A stretch of 50,003 nucleotides of DNA from an uncultured bacterium (GCA_903854195.1 CAINVO010000034.1:1-50003); one strand, 5' to 3'. Shown: positions 22,301-31,183, counted from the stretch's first letter. The notes: generated by a model from the sequence alone, not told the origin. A program made the numbers and translations.

Positions 22301-24518
22301 AGATATCAATACTTGCTAACTTTGCATTCGACTGAATAAATGACTTTCGTGAAGGCACGTCATTACCCATCAAAATATCGATAACCTTATCGGCTTCAGC
22401 ACCGTCAGCAATAGTAACGCGCTTCAATACTCTTTTTTCAATATCCATAGTTGTTTCTCCAAGCTCATCAGCGTTCATTTCTCCAAGACCTTTGTATCGT
22501 TGAACGTGAATCTTACTTTTCTTTGCTTCAGATGCAGCATCTTTTCCTTTAGCACCTTTTCCTTTTGCTGTTTTTTCAGAATCTTCTTCATTTACACTTT
22601 CTTCTGTTTCCTCATTTTCGTTTTGATTATCTGAGTCTTGATCACCTTCTTCAATTTCTTGTATTTCGTTTGCATCAACACCTTCTTGTTTAAAATATTT
22701 TGAAAGTTCTTCATCACTGTAGAAATAGTGTACGTCTTTTCCTTTCTTCACTTTGAAAAGTGGAGGTTGAGCAATATACACATGACCTGCGTCTATAAGT
22801 GGGCGGAAATATCTGTAGAAAAGTGTAAGTAGGAGTGTACGAATATGGGCGCCGTCAACATCGGCATCTGTAGCAATGATAAGTTTGTGGTATCGAAGCT
22901 TTGTAATATCAAATGTATCTCCAATAGCGGTACCGAAAGCAACCACTAGATTTTTAATTTGTTCTGATGCTAACATTTTATCAAGGCGGGCTCGCTCGAT
23001 GTTTAGAATCTTTCCTCTCAAAGGAAGCACGGCCTGAGTACGACGATCGCGTCCCATTTTCGCTGTACCTCCAGCAGAATCTCCCTCTACAATAAATAGC
23101 TCTGATTCCTCAGCTCTTTTACTCTGACAATCCGCAAGCTTTCCAGGAAGAGTCATGCCTTCAAGAGCTCCCTTTCTAAGAACTGAGTCCTTTGCGGCTT
23201 TTGCAGCCTTTCGGGCACGCATTGCAAGCAAACCTTTGTTTATGATTGCTTTAGCGTCCTCTGGATTTTCCTCGAAAAACTCTGCGAAGGCTTCGCCGAA
23301 AGCAGCAGATGTTGCACCTTGTGCCTCCGTAGATCCAAGCTTAGCTTTTGTTTGTCCTTCAAACTGAATATCAGGCATCTTTACAGAAACCACAGCCACA
23401 AGACCTTCCTGCACATCATCACCAGTCAAAGTATCTTCATTATCTTTGATAATGTTATTTTTCTTGGCGTATGAGTTAATGGTACGAGTCAGAGCTGTTT
23501 TAAAACCGGCAATGTGAGTACCACCTTCACTGTTGTAAGTGTTGTTAGCGAAAGCCACAATCTTTGGGTTGATATCATCTACGTACTGTAGAGCAACCTC
23601 AACACCAACGTCTTTTGCGTGATTAGCTTCTTCACCATTACTACCTGTTGCGAGAACTTCTTTTTCTACATAGAAAATATTTTTATGAATTGGCTTTTGA
23701 GTGTGATTGTAAAAGGCAACAAGTGATCGAAGACCTCCTTCAAAATAAAAAGTCATTTCTGGCACATCAATGCACTCCTCTTGGAAACTATCCTTTAAGT
23801 AGAAAGAAGATTCATCTAGCAAACTTTTTGCAAGATGCTTTTGATTTTTTTCATCAAGACCTCTTGCATCTAGAATATTTATTTGCAAACCTTTTACAAG
23901 ATATGCTTGCTGGCGCAAATGAGCAATTATTTTTGCCCACTCAAAAACGATACCTTCCTTGAAGATTTCTGCATCGGCTTTAAACAAAACGATTGACCCA
24001 TGAGCTTTTGTTTTACCAACCTGTTTTACTTTGTATTGAGGTATACCAATCTTATATTCCTGGGCATAGATTCCACCATCTTTATGAACCGTAACTTTTG
24101 TATGAACTGACAGCGCATTTACAACTGAAGCTCCCACTCCATGCAAACCTCCAGAGACTTTGTATCCATCACCACCGAACTTTCCTCCGGCGTGAAGTGT
24201 AGTCATAATAGTTTCAAGAGCTGAAACTTTTGTTTTTGAATGCATGTCAACAGGAATTCCTCGTCCGTTGTCTACTACTCTAATGTATCCATCAGGAAGA
24301 AGTGCAACTTCAATACGGTTACAAAAACCACCCATGGCTTCATCACGTGAGTTGTCGAATATTTCCCAGATCAAATGATGCAGACCATCCGGTCCTGTTG
24401 TACCAATATACATTCCAGGTCGCTTTCTTACAGGCTCTAGACCTTCAAGAACTGTAATAGAATCTGCTCCGTAACTACTAGCTTTTTTTATTGTTTTTTC
24501 GTCTTCTTTTTTTGCCAT
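22299..24518 (-). CDS. gyrB: DNA gyrase subunit B
   Basis: ATPase subunit of the type IIA topoisomerase that supercoils DNA. The GHKL ATPase is seen as EIFDNSRDEAM, VVDNGRGIPVD and GGLHGVGASVVNALS; then the transducer, the TOPRIM motif IVEGDSAGG and the metal site ATDADVDGAHI, and the C-terminal RYKGLGEMNADEL. An acidic, Gln/Glu/Asn-rich insertion (about 635-690) precedes that final motif. The start at 24518 gives MAKKEDEK; a TTG at 24551 in frame would add 11 odd residues. 739 residues. GyrB rather than ParE is favoured but not proven without gyrA in view. Confidence 0.95.
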   Translation of the reverse strand: MAKKEDEKTIKKASSYGADSITVLEGLEPVRKRPGMYIGTTGPDGLHHLIWEIFDNSRDEAMGGFCNRIEVALLPDGYIRVVDNGRGIPVDMHSKTKVSALETIMTTLHAGGKFGGDGYKVSGGLHGVGASVVNALSVHTKVTVHKDGGIYAQEYKIGIPQYKVKQVGKTKAHGSIVLFKADAEIFKEGIVFEWAKIIAHLRQQAYLVKGLQINILDARGLDEKNQKHLAKSLLDESSFYLKDSFQEECIDVPEMTFYFEGGLRSLVAFYNHTQKPIHKNIFYVEKEVLATGSNGEEANHAKDVGVEVALQYVDDINPKIVAFANNTYNSEGGTHIAGFKTALTRTINSYAKKNNIIKDNEDTLTGDDVQEGLVAVVSVKMPDIQFEGQTKAKLGSTEAQGATSAAFGEAFAEFFEENPEDAKAIINKGLLAMRARKAAKAAKDSVLRKGALEGMTLPGKLADCQSKRAEESELFIVEGDSAGGTAKMGRDRRTQAVLPLRGKILNIERARLDKMLASEQIKNLVVAFGTAIGDTFDITKLRYHKLIIATDADVDGAHIRTLLLTLFYRYFRPLIDAGHVYIAQPPLFKVKKGKDVHYFYSDEELSKYFKQEGVDANEIQEIEEGDQDSDNQNENEETEESVNEEDSEKTAKGKGAKGKDAASEAKKSKIHVQRYKGLGEMNADELGETTMDIEKRVLKRVTIADGAEADKVIDILMGNDVPSRKSFIQSNAKLASIDI

Positions 24519-24591
24519 AAAAATAAAAAGCATTAAGGCTTTATTGGGCAAAGTATACCAAATTGAGCCTAAAACTGCTAGGAAAGAAGGG

Positions 24592-24620
24592 TTGCGATTT
24601 AGCTAAAATTGGGGTATAAT
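24592..24620 (+). promoter_or_regulatory. Promoter of the GT2 glycosyltransferase gene
   Basis: TTGCGA, 17 nt, TATAAT (24615-24620), 13 nt before the ATG, leaving a leader of only a few bases. Confidence 0.65.
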
Positions 24621-24633
24621 AGCCTCTATAAAT

Positions 24634-25938
24634 ATGGACATCTCGATAGTGCCAATTTTGGCAACAATCACGGGTAGTGTGACATATGTAGCCCTATTTG
24701 GGGCCCTATATTTTCAGGTTTTTCTTCTAATTACTTTTATAGAAAAAAGAAAGACATTTAGAGCGGAGGAACATTTTCTAGATAAAAGAAACAGTGACAA
24801 GAAGCTTGGAATTTCAAATGAATCTTTAGACTACCCAAGCGCAACAGTTATTGTCCCCTGCTTTAACGAGGAGAAGACAGTCGAAGGAACAATTAGATCA
24901 TTACTCCAATTGGATTATCCAAAAGATAAACTAAAAATACTTATAATAAATGACGGCAGTAAGGATAATACTGGAAAAGTAATAGATACATTTTCAGGAA
25001 ATCCTCAGATTGAAATCTACCACAAAGAAAACGGCGGAAAATACACGGCACTAAACTTTGGCCTTTCGAAAACTCATACAGAAATAGTTGGATGTTTGGA
25101 TGCTGACTCTTATGCTGATTCACAAGCTCTTAAGATTATTGCTTCATATTTTGATGACAAAAGTGTTATGGCAGTTACACCTTCAGTTGTAATTAATCAC
25201 TCTAGAAATGTTTTACGACAAATTCAAAAGGCCGAGTATAATCTCGGTATTTTTGTTAGAAAGGTTTTAGGAATGATTGATGCAATTCATGTTACTCCTG
25301 GGCCATTTTCTTTCTTTCGCCGTGAAGTTTTTGAAATTATTGGGAACTATAAACATGCTCATAACACAGAAGACCTAGAAGTTGCATTTCGTATGCAGAA
25401 GCATCACATGAAAATAGTAAACGCACACAAAGCCTTTGTTTATACAGTTGGACCAAACACTGTAAAAAAACTTTACAGACAACGTGTGAGATGGACTAGT
25501 GGGTTTCTTGCAAACCTCGTGGACTACAGAGAAATGATCTTTAAGAAAAAATATGGTGATCTTGGTATGCTCATACTTCCTATGACTATTTTTACAATAG
25601 GCACAACACTGATTGTAATTGGTCTATCAATAATAAATTTTGTGATATCACTCCACAAGGAATTTGTTAAGTTAGAATCCGTTGGTATGCAACTAAAAAT
25701 GCCTTCGTTTAATTTTGATTGGTTTTTTATGAATACAAGTGCAATTGTGATAATAGCCCTAGGACTATGGCTTTTAACTGCAGCTGTGATAGTATCTGGC
25801 CAAAGAATTGGTACAGGAAAGACAAGAATAACAATAGATGTATTCTACTTTCTACTCTTATATTCTTTCATTGCACCATTTTGGCTTATAAAATCAGTCT
25901 ACAACACTACATTTTCCAAAACAGCACCATGGAGATAA
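24634..25938 (+). CDS. Processive family 2 glycosyltransferase (membrane)
   Basis: Polymerises an envelope polysaccharide from nucleotide sugars at the membrane. 434 residues: N-terminal membrane segment (about 14-36); GT-A domain with TVIVPCFNEEKTVEGT (71-86), INDGSKDNTG (105-114), DAD (156-158) and TED (245-247); and QRVRW (283-287), the Q/RxxRW motif of processive enzymes such as hyaluronan, cellulose and poly-GlcNAc synthases. Two or three C-terminal membrane helices follow (about 305-330, 360-380, 400-425). Sugar specificity is not readable. Followed 53 nt later by the thioredoxin-fold gene on the same strand. Confidence 0.92.
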   Translation: MDISIVPILATITGSVTYVALFGALYFQVFLLITFIEKRKTFRAEEHFLDKRNSDKKLGISNESLDYPSATVIVPCFNEEKTVEGTIRSLLQLDYPKDKLKILIINDGSKDNTGKVIDTFSGNPQIEIYHKENGGKYTALNFGLSKTHTEIVGCLDADSYADSQALKIIASYFDDKSVMAVTPSVVINHSRNVLRQIQKAEYNLGIFVRKVLGMIDAIHVTPGPFSFFRREVFEIIGNYKHAHNTEDLEVAFRMQKHHMKIVNAHKAFVYTVGPNTVKKLYRQRVRWTSGFLANLVDYREMIFKKKYGDLGMLILPMTIFTIGTTLIVIGLSIINFVISLHKEFVKLESVGMQLKMPSFNFDWFFMNTSAIVIIALGLWLLTAAVIVSGQRIGTGKTRITIDVFYFLLLYSFIAPFWLIKSVYNTTFSKTAPWR

Positions 25939-25991
25939 AATATTATAAATTAGGCTGTTATTTAAAGATTAAATAAAATAAACATAAAAAA

Positions 25992-26837
25992 ATGAACAAC
26001 GATCAAAACCCTAACCCGCCACACCACACAGAACCTCACCAACATGTTCGTGCACCTTTTGAATGGCAAAAATATTTAATTGCCTTTCTTATAACAGCTA
26101 CTATTTTTTTAAGTGCAGTTTATTTTAATAACTACTTTGATAATAAAAGGGTTGAAAATATCAAGTCAATTCAAGATCAGATTTCGCTAGATATTCTTTC
26201 CTCTGAGACCCAATTTGATTTGCTCAAAGAAGCAACATGTAAAAGTGTGGACGACTCCGTATTATCTCAAGAGCTAAACACTTTGGCCAGCAAGCTCTCT
26301 TACATGGAAGAAAATGACAGTACAAATACTGACCTACCTCAACTTAAAAAATATTACTCTTTACTCGAAATCAAAGATTTTCTACTTATGAAACAGCTAG
26401 GACAGAGATGTCCTTTCAAACCGGTTTCTATACTATATTTCTATTCTCAAAAATCAGACTGTCCTAACTGTGAAAAAATGGCCTATGTTCTAACCTACCT
26501 ACGTCAACAGTATCCTGAAGTGCGTATATACTCATTTGACTATAACCTAAACTTATCCGCAGTTGATACAATGAAAAAGGTTTATTCTCTAAACGATACA
26601 GAACTCCCAGCAGTCATTGTTGGAGATAATGTATATCATGGATTCATAAGTGTAGACGACATGAGAAAAGCTGTACCTGAACTAAAGAGCTTAGATAAGA
26701 AACATGCAGCTGATGCCGCTGCAGCAGCAAAAGAAGCCGCACAACAAGCATCTAGCACTCAAAGCACATCTCAATCATCAACATCCAAAAATAGTACATC
26801 TAACACAAACTCCACATCTACTGGCTCTAGTAATTAA
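25992..26837 (+). CDS. Membrane-anchored thioredoxin-fold protein (CPNC)
   Basis: 281 residues. A His/Pro-rich cytoplasmic N-terminus and one membrane helix (about 28-46) are followed by a helical region (50-140), then a thioredoxin-like domain (145-230) with active-site pair C157-P-N-C160 and a cis-Pro-like LPAVIV. The tail is Ala/Ser/Thr-rich. Probably an external thiol oxidoreductase or a redox-linked folding factor; two further cysteines (83, 140) may form a disulfide. Its 3' end overlaps the convergent Nudix gene by 4 nt. Confidence 0.8.
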   Translation: MNNDQNPNPPHHTEPHQHVRAPFEWQKYLIAFLITATIFLSAVYFNNYFDNKRVENIKSIQDQISLDILSSETQFDLLKEATCKSVDDSVLSQELNTLASKLSYMEENDSTNTDLPQLKKYYSLLEIKDFLLMKQLGQRCPFKPVSILYFYSQKSDCPNCEKMAYVLTYLRQQYPEVRIYSFDYNLNLSAVDTMKKVYSLNDTELPAVIVGDNVYHGFISVDDMRKAVPELKSLDKKHAADAAAAAKEAAQQASSTQSTSQSSTSKNSTSNTNSTSTGSSN

Positions 26838-27277
26838 TATTTGTAAAACTTCCCAGCATTATAATTATTTAAAATTTTCTGACTTGGAGGAAAAATTGGT
26901 GATGGTAATTTATCCAACGGAAACCATTTCCATTCAGTTATTTCATCTGGCTCCATTACTTTTGGCTCATATGGATAATTTTCACAAAATAAACCGACAG
27001 TAACAAAGTGAGCATCTGGAACAATGTCGTTTGTAAGACTTACAACCTTTAAGTTGTCGATGGAAATTTCTACCCCAGTTTCTTCTAGAACTTCTCTCTT
27101 TGCACCCTCTTCAAAACTTTCTCCGAAGCGCAATTTACCACCCGGCATAGTCCATGTACCTTCACCGTGCAGCTCACTGTCTGCTTTTAACGGATCAGCA
27201 TGTCTTTTTCCAAGTAAAAGTTTCCCATCCTTTAAGACCATCACCCCGAATCCGTTACCTATCTTTAGATTCTCCAT
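26834..27277 (-). CDS. Nudix hydrolase (MutT-like)
   Basis: 147 residues with a full Nudix box at 47-69 (GKLRFGESFEEGAKREVLEE). The GEGTWTMPGG entry and FGVMVLKDGKLLLGKR strand are those of MutT/NUDT15-type (d)NTP or dinucleotide hydrolases; substrate not readable. The start at 27277 is chosen because the upstream ATG (27289) lies inside the tRNA. It begins 3 nt after the tRNA CCA end, so it is probably made by processing of a tRNA-mRNA transcript. Third Nudix domain in the window. Confidence 0.88.
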   Translation of the reverse strand: MENLKIGNGFGVMVLKDGKLLLGKRHADPLKADSELHGEGTWTMPGGKLRFGESFEEGAKREVLEETGVEISIDNLKVVSLTNDIVPDAHFVTVGLFCENYPYEPKVMEPDEITEWKWFPLDKLPSPIFPPSQKILNNYNAGKFYKY

Positions 27278-27280
27278 AAA

Positions 27281-27356
27281 TGGAGCCACCTCTCAGATTT
27301 GAACTGAGGACCTACTGTTTACAAAACAGTTGCTCTACCAACTGAGCTAAGGTGGC
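27281..27356 (-). tRNA. tRNA-Thr (anticodon UGU)
   Basis: 76-nt cloverleaf with encoded CCA. Acceptor GCCACCT/AGGTGGC with discriminator T; D arm GCTC/GAGC; anticodon arm ACTGT-TTTGTAA-ACAGT giving anticodon TGT (reads ACA); T arm CTCAG-TTCAAAT-CTGAG. It is immediately followed by the Nudix gene on the same strand. Confidence 0.96.
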
Positions 27357-27370
27357 TTTAATTTTTGACT

Positions 27371-27391
27371 ATCATACCATGTAAATTTACA
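27371..27391 (-). promoter_or_regulatory. tRNA-Thr promoter with palindromic spacer
   Basis: Minus strand TGG-TATGAT (27371-27376), 14 nt before the tRNA. The spacer holds a perfect palindrome TGTAAATTTACA (27380-27391), which could be an operator. No clear -35. Confidence 0.45.
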
Positions 27392-27456
27392 CGAATCGGC
27401 CTAACACTTTCCCCTCTTTTTCATATTGCCGCTACAGAAATATATACTATTTGGAA

Positions 27457-27873
27457 TTATTTGTCCAACATTCCAGCGACTTTTTGGTCAAGATTATCTA
27501 TATTTCTCTGAGCTTCTTTATGCTCCTCAATATGTTTAAGAAAGAAAGAAACTGAACCCCTATTTGTTGGAATATCTGTACGACAAACAACCTTCATGAA
27601 TTTTTTCCACCATTTATTTAAGTTTATTATTGATCTCACAAAAATACCCTCAACCGTTGTAAGAATATTATGACCAATATTATGCCATGAACCCGCAGTT
27701 AACAAATGTGAAAATTTATTTATAAATCCAGAAAATGAACCTAGCCATTTATCTGTCTTATTAAAAGTAACAGAGACAACTTTTCTACCTGTCTGTAGTT
27801 CAGAAATCTTGTTTCCAAGAAGAGCCACTAGACCGACAAGCGACAAGGACAATGTAATGTATAGATAAATCAT
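27457..27873 (-). CDS. Hypothetical small membrane protein
   Basis: 138 residues. One N-terminal membrane helix (YLYITLSLSLVGLVALLG), a Trp/Ile/Asn-rich middle (about 40-100) and a helical C-terminus (FFLKHIEEHKEAQRNIDNLDQKVAG). No family recognised. It begins 8 nt after a GC-rich hairpin downstream of tsf, so it may be co-transcribed with rpsB-tsf. The topology (one helix, cytoplasmic coiled tail) resembles small envelope-associated proteins in related genomes; function unknown. Confidence 0.65.
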   Translation of the reverse strand: MIYLYITLSLSLVGLVALLGNKISELQTGRKVVSVTFNKTDKWLGSFSGFINKFSHLLTAGSWHNIGHNILTTVEGIFVRSIINLNKWWKKFMKVVCRTDIPTNRGSVSFFLKHIEEHKEAQRNIDNLDQKVAGMLDK

Positions 27874-27881
27874 AAGAGTAA

Positions 27882-27908
27882 GCGCGCGAGGGCAAAGCCC
27901 TCGCGCGC
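27882..27908 (-). terminator. GC-rich hairpin between tsf and the small membrane-protein gene
   Basis: GCGCGCGAGGGC-AAA-GCCCTCGCGCGC, a perfect 12-bp stem 6 nt beyond the tsf stop and 8 nt before the next start. There is no real T tract, so it may attenuate or stabilise rather than terminate. Confidence 0.55.
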
Positions 27909-27914
27909 AGTTAA

Positions 27915-28505
27915 TTATTTCTCCAAAACCCCGAACCGCACAAACTTTGCAACCTCGATCTTTTCACCAAACTTCTGAATAGCGTTCTCAATTAATTGAC
28001 TAATTGTGAGATCTGGATTTTTGATAAACGGCTGTTCAAGTAAAATCTTATCCTGAAAATATGAAGCCAACTTCCCTTCTAAAATCTTTGCTTTCATTTC
28101 TTCTGGTTTTCCTTCAACTTCCTTTTCAAAAACTTCAGTAGCTTTTTGTTTGGCTTCCTCACTTATCTCATCTTTACTAAGATATGTAGGACAAGCCGCT
28201 GAAATATGCATGGCAATATCATAAGCAAGTTTTTTAAACTCTTCATTCTTTGAAACAAAGTCTGTCTCAGAAACAAGCTCAACCATGGCACCAATGGTGT
28301 CATTTGAGTGAATATAAGCAGCTACAGTACCAGCTCCTAGAGTACGGTCTGATTTCTTTGAGGCAATGTCTGATCCTTTCTTTCTAAGTAGGATTAAAGC
28401 CTTCTCCTTGTCACCACCAGCCTCTTCTAGAGCTTTTTTACACTGCATAACAGAAATACCTGTCATATCTCGTAATTCCTTAATTTGTTCAGTAGTTATA
28501 GCCAT
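27915..28505 (-). CDS. tsf: Elongation factor Ts
   Basis: Guanine-nucleotide exchange factor for EF-Tu. 196 residues, the compact type. The N-terminal UBA-like domain (IKELRDMTGISVMQCKKALEEAGGD) is followed by the core with VELVSETDFVSKNEEF (about 77-92) and a C-terminal KFVRFGVLEK. Downstream of rpsB on the same strand, the classic pair, separated by 125 nt with a weak hairpin and a possible own -10 (TATAAT at 28524-28529). Confidence 0.97.
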   Translation of the reverse strand: MAITTEQIKELRDMTGISVMQCKKALEEAGGDKEKALILLRKKGSDIASKKSDRTLGAGTVAAYIHSNDTIGAMVELVSETDFVSKNEEFKKLAYDIAMHISAACPTYLSKDEISEEAKQKATEVFEKEVEGKPEEMKAKILEGKLASYFQDKILLEQPFIKNPDLTISQLIENAIQKFGEKIEVAKFVRFGVLEK

Positions 28506-28600
28506 ATGATTAAATTTATATAAATTATATGTAAATATTTTCTTATCCTTATAATATAACCGCCATTCTCATATTATTGGACCTATAGGATATATAATAA

Positions 28601-28619
28601 CAAAAAACGACAAATGTCG
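28601..28619 (-). terminator. Weak hairpin between rpsB and tsf
   Basis: CGACA-AA-TGTCG followed on the minus strand by a T run, 11 nt after the rpsB stop. The short 5-bp stem suggests partial termination, which would set the rpsB:tsf ratio. Confidence 0.45.
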
Positions 28620-28630
28620 CCTTGTAGTTA

Positions 28631-29341
28631 TTAACCTATTTTCTTTGCGCCTTTGTATGCCTCTACAAACTTCTCCATGAAGAAAGTTACGCTTGAAACA
28701 GAAGAGTCGTTTCCAACAATAGCGTAGTCAACTTTTTTAATATCACAATCAGATCCACAAAGAGCAATTACGGGCACACCCATCTGTTTTGCCTCTGCTA
28801 CAGCGATAGCTTCTTTTTTAGAATCAATAACAAACATTGCAGCTGGCATTTTTGTCATAGAAGAAAGTCCTGAGAAAAGTACATCTAAACGAACAATTTC
28901 TCGGTCGATCAAAAGTCTTTCTTTTTTAGTATATTTTACAAGTTCACCCTTTTCTTTCTGAGAAACAAGGTCATGAAGCTTTTCAACTCGCTTACGAATA
29001 CTGTCGAAATTAGTTAGAGATCCTCCAACCCATCGTCCAGCAACAAAAGGCATATCTAGTGATTCACCTGCCTTTCGAGCAATAGCCTGAGCTTCGCTCT
29101 TTCCACCAACAATCAAAATTTGTTTGTTTTCTGAAGCAAGCTTCTTTACAAATTCAAGAGCTCCGTTTAATGACTCTTCTGTTTTTTCTAGATTAAAAAT
29201 TTCTATCTTGTTTTTAGCACCGAAAATAAAAGGCTTTGTAGATGGGTGACGGCGTGACTTAATAAAGCCAAAATGAGCTCCAGCCTTAAAAAGGGAGTCC
29301 ATCAGTTCGCCTGTTTTCTTTACTGTTGTTTCATTTGTCAT
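28631..29341 (-). CDS. rpsB: 30S ribosomal protein uS2
   Basis: 236 residues with LFKAGAHFGFIKSRRHPSTKPFIFG, GRWVGGSLTNFDSIRKRV and PVIALCGSDCDIKKVDYAIVGND typical of uS2. The start at 29341 is chosen because it lies 10 nt after a TTGCAT/TACTAT promoter; an in-frame start at 29416 would precede that promoter. Followed by tsf. Confidence 0.97.
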   Translation of the reverse strand: MTNETTVKKTGELMDSLFKAGAHFGFIKSRRHPSTKPFIFGAKNKIEIFNLEKTEESLNGALEFVKKLASENKQILIVGGKSEAQAIARKAGESLDMPFVAGRWVGGSLTNFDSIRKRVEKLHDLVSQKEKGELVKYTKKERLLIDREIVRLDVLFSGLSSMTKMPAAMFVIDSKKEAIAVAEAKQMGVPVIALCGSDCDIKKVDYAIVGNDSSVSSVTFFMEKFVEAYKGAKKIG

Positions 29342-29351
29342 GTGTTCGGAT

Positions 29352-29380
29352 ATAGTAGCAAAAAGGGTGATTTTATGCAA
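29352..29380 (-). promoter_or_regulatory. rpsB promoter
   Basis: Minus strand TTGCAT (29375-29380), 17-nt spacer ending TGC, TACTAT (29352-29357), 10 nt before the ATG. Confidence 0.7.
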
Positions 29381-29400
29381 TACCAGGCTAAATATGGCTA

Positions 29401-29454
29401 AAACAATCCCTGCCAATATGTTTTCTCACTAAAGCACATAGACAGGGATTGTTT
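29401..29454. repeat. Inverted repeat between divergent promoters of rpsB and the DUF1653 gene
   Basis: AAACAATCCCTG (29401-29412) and CAGGGATTGTTT (29443-29454) form a perfect 12-bp stem around a 30-nt loop. It lies upstream of both promoters, so it cannot terminate either gene. On the minus strand the loop contains GTGCTTTAGTGAG, loosely like the GGGTTAG-type loops. Confidence 0.7.
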
Positions 29455-29508
29455 ATCCAATTTGCCTCCTATTGCATGATCAACCTTTCAAAAATGTGAC
29501 GGTTGGCA

Positions 29509-29514
29509 TATAAT
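29509..29514 (+). promoter_or_regulatory. -10 of the DUF1653 gene
   Basis: TATAAT, 19 nt before the ATG at 29534; the -35 is weak. Confidence 0.5.
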
Positions 29515-29533
29515 CCACGTAGTCAAACAGTAT

Positions 29534-29767
29534 ATGAAAAATATAAAAAAAGGAATTTACAGAAGCTTTAAAAGTCCAGAAATGACCTATGAGGTTCTTG
29601 GTGTCGCTTCGCACAGCGAAAACCCAGAGCAAAAGCTCGTGGTTTACAAAGCACTTTATGGCGAGAAAGAACTATGGGTTCGCCCTGCGGAAATGTTCTT
29701 GGAAATTATTGACCGTCCGGAACACAACTACAAAGGTCCCAGATTCCTTATGATTGAAGAAAAATAA
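29534..29767 (+). CDS. DUF1653 family small protein
   Basis: 77 residues matching DUF1653: G.Y.....EMTYEVLGVASHSEN, LVVYKALYGEKELWVRP and MFLEIIDRPEHNYKGPRF. The family is widespread, small and of unknown biochemical role; the WVRP and HSE residues are its hallmark. It stands alone, divergent from rpsB, and ends at a GGGTTAG-type hairpin shared with convergent prfA. Confidence 0.88.
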   Translation: MKNIKKGIYRSFKSPEMTYEVLGVASHSENPEQKLVVYKALYGEKELWVRPAEMFLEIIDRPEHNYKGPRFLMIEEK

Positions 29768-29780
29768 TAAAACTAGGGGA

Positions 29781-29848
29781 AAAAATCCTTATATTCTTTT
29801 TGCGAGTTAGCGGAACGCTTTAGCAAAAAAAAAAATATAAGGGTTTTT
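29781..29848. terminator. Hairpin with GGGTTAG-type loop between DUF1653 and prfA (copy 2)
   Basis: AAAAA-TCCTTATATT pairs with AATATAAGGG-TTTTT, then TTTTTGC with GCAAAAA. The 19-nt loop is GAGTTAGCGGAACGCTTTA, in which AGCG-GAA-CGCT can pair. The right arm overlaps the prfA stop. Serves two convergent genes. Confidence 0.7.
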
Positions 29849-30815
29849 ATTTTTCCAAACCAGCCTGGTACTGCTCCAAACTCTGAATAATAGCATCCAT
29901 TTTACCCAAGAAAATACCTTCAATATTGTGCCAAGATTCTTTTATACGGTGGTCAGTCACGCGATCCTGAAGAATGTTATACGTACGGATCTTCTCTGAT
30001 CTATCCCCTGTTCCTATTTGAGCCTTTCTGTTGGCAGCAAATTTTTTGGCATCTTCTTCTTGTTTCATTGCTTCAAGTTTAGCCAAAAGAATAGACATTG
30101 CCTTTTCACGATTTTTAAGCTGACTGCGCTCACTAGTTGAACGAACATCAATACCTGTTGGCTTGTGAATAAGACGTACAGCTGTTTCAACTTTATTAAC
30201 ATTTTGACCACCAGCACCTCCAGATCTAGAGAATTCCATTTCAATATCTACAGGATTAATTTCTATACTGATTTTTTTACGAATAGGAAGAATGGCAACT
30301 GATGCAGTAGATGTGTGTACGCGTCCCATTTTTTCTGTTGCAGGTACTCGCTGTATACGATGCACTCCTGTTTCAAAGCGGAGTAATCTGTAAACATCAA
30401 GACCGTGTATTTCAATGGAGGCTTCTTTATAGCCGCCGACCGCGCTTTCTGACTCGGAGACAATGTGACTAGTCCAACCGCGGGAGGCGGCAAAAGCTCG
30501 ATACATGTCAGCTAGCTCTCGAGCAAAAAGTGAAGCTTCTTCCCCTCCGGCACCGGCACGAACTTCAAGAATAATTTCTGATGGAAACTCCTCTTCTTTT
30601 TCTTCAGCCTTCAAGATATCCTGCATTTTTTCCAACAATGTCTTTTGTTGTAGATCTAGGTCAACAAGTTCGGCGTCTGCCATTTCTTTAAAAGCAGGAT
30701 CACTTTCAGCCATAATCAAAACTTCTCCGCGTTGTCGACTGAGTTTTTCATACTCACCTGCCCAATAATTAGTCTTGGGATTTTGTTTAAATTGTTCTAG
30801 GTTTATTTCTGACAT
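29847..30815 (-). CDS. prfA: Peptide chain release factor 1
   Basis: Reads UAA and UAG stop codons and triggers peptide release. 322 residues, shorter than the usual 360 at the N-terminus. The anticodon-like PAT motif lies in [20 protein letters not shown] and the GGQ loop in [20 protein letters not shown]. No RF2 gene is in the window. Nearly all genes here end in TAA or TAG, the codons this factor reads. Convergent with DUF1653. Confidence 0.96.
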   Translation of the reverse strand: MSEINLEQFKQNPKTNYWAGEYEKLSRQRGEVLIMAESDPAFKEMADAELVDLDLQQKTLLEKMQDILKAEEKEEEFPSEIILEVRAGAGGEEASLFARELADMYRAFAASRGWTSHIVSESESAVGGYKEASIEIHGLDVYRLLRFETGVHRIQRVPATEKMGRVHTSTASVAILPIRKKISIEINPVDIEMEFSRSGGAGGQNVNKVETAVRLIHKPTGIDVRSTSERSQLKNREKAMSILLAKLEAMKQEEDAKKFAANRKAQIGTGDRSEKIRTYNILQDRVTDHRIKESWHNIEGIFLGKMDAIIQSLEQYQAGLEK

Positions 30816-30896
30816 TTTATAAATTTCTTATTTAACACACACTTGGGATTTTTACTATCACTTATTAGCTCTTACATTCTACCAATTTTTCCAAAC

Positions 30897-30921
30897 AAAA
30901 AAACCACCCAGGATGTGGTGG
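30897..30921 (-). terminator. Terminator after rpmE
   Basis: On the minus strand CCACC-ACATCCTG-GGTGG followed by seven T, 17 nt past the rpmE stop. Confidence 0.75.
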
Positions 30922-30937
30922 CTTTTTGTGAGCTTAG

Positions 30938-31183
30938 CTATTTTTCTGAACTAGTGTCTGAAACTGCTTTTGCTTTTGGTTTTGCACTTGACTGACGAGC
31001 CTTAAACTTTTCGACACGTCCAGCTGTATCTAGTGATTTCTCAAGTCCTGTGTAGAAAGGATGGCAATTACTGCAGATTTCAATATTTATCTTCTCTTTT
31101 GTACTACCAATAGTAAACACATGCCCACAAGCACATGTGGAGGTAGAATCTGCATAAAACTTTGGATGTATGTCTTTTTTCAT
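30938..31183 (-). CDS. rpmE: 50S ribosomal protein bL31
   Basis: 81 residues: [31 protein letters not shown], the zinc-binding C+ form with CACG and CSNC. The Ala/Lys/Ser-rich tail (about 66-81) is an extension. It has its own promoter and terminator. Confidence 0.96.
   Translation of the reverse strand: MKKDIHPKFYADSTSTCACGHVFTIGSTKEKINIEICSNCHPFYTGLEKSLDTAGRVEKFKARQSSAKPKAKAVSDTSSEK

Noticed and set aside
24519-24551. TTG start giving a longer GyrB
   Set aside because: The added residues are unlike any GyrB; MAKKEDEK at 24518 is the natural start.
27278-27289. Longer start for the Nudix protein
   Set aside because: It would place the start codon inside the tRNA acceptor stem.
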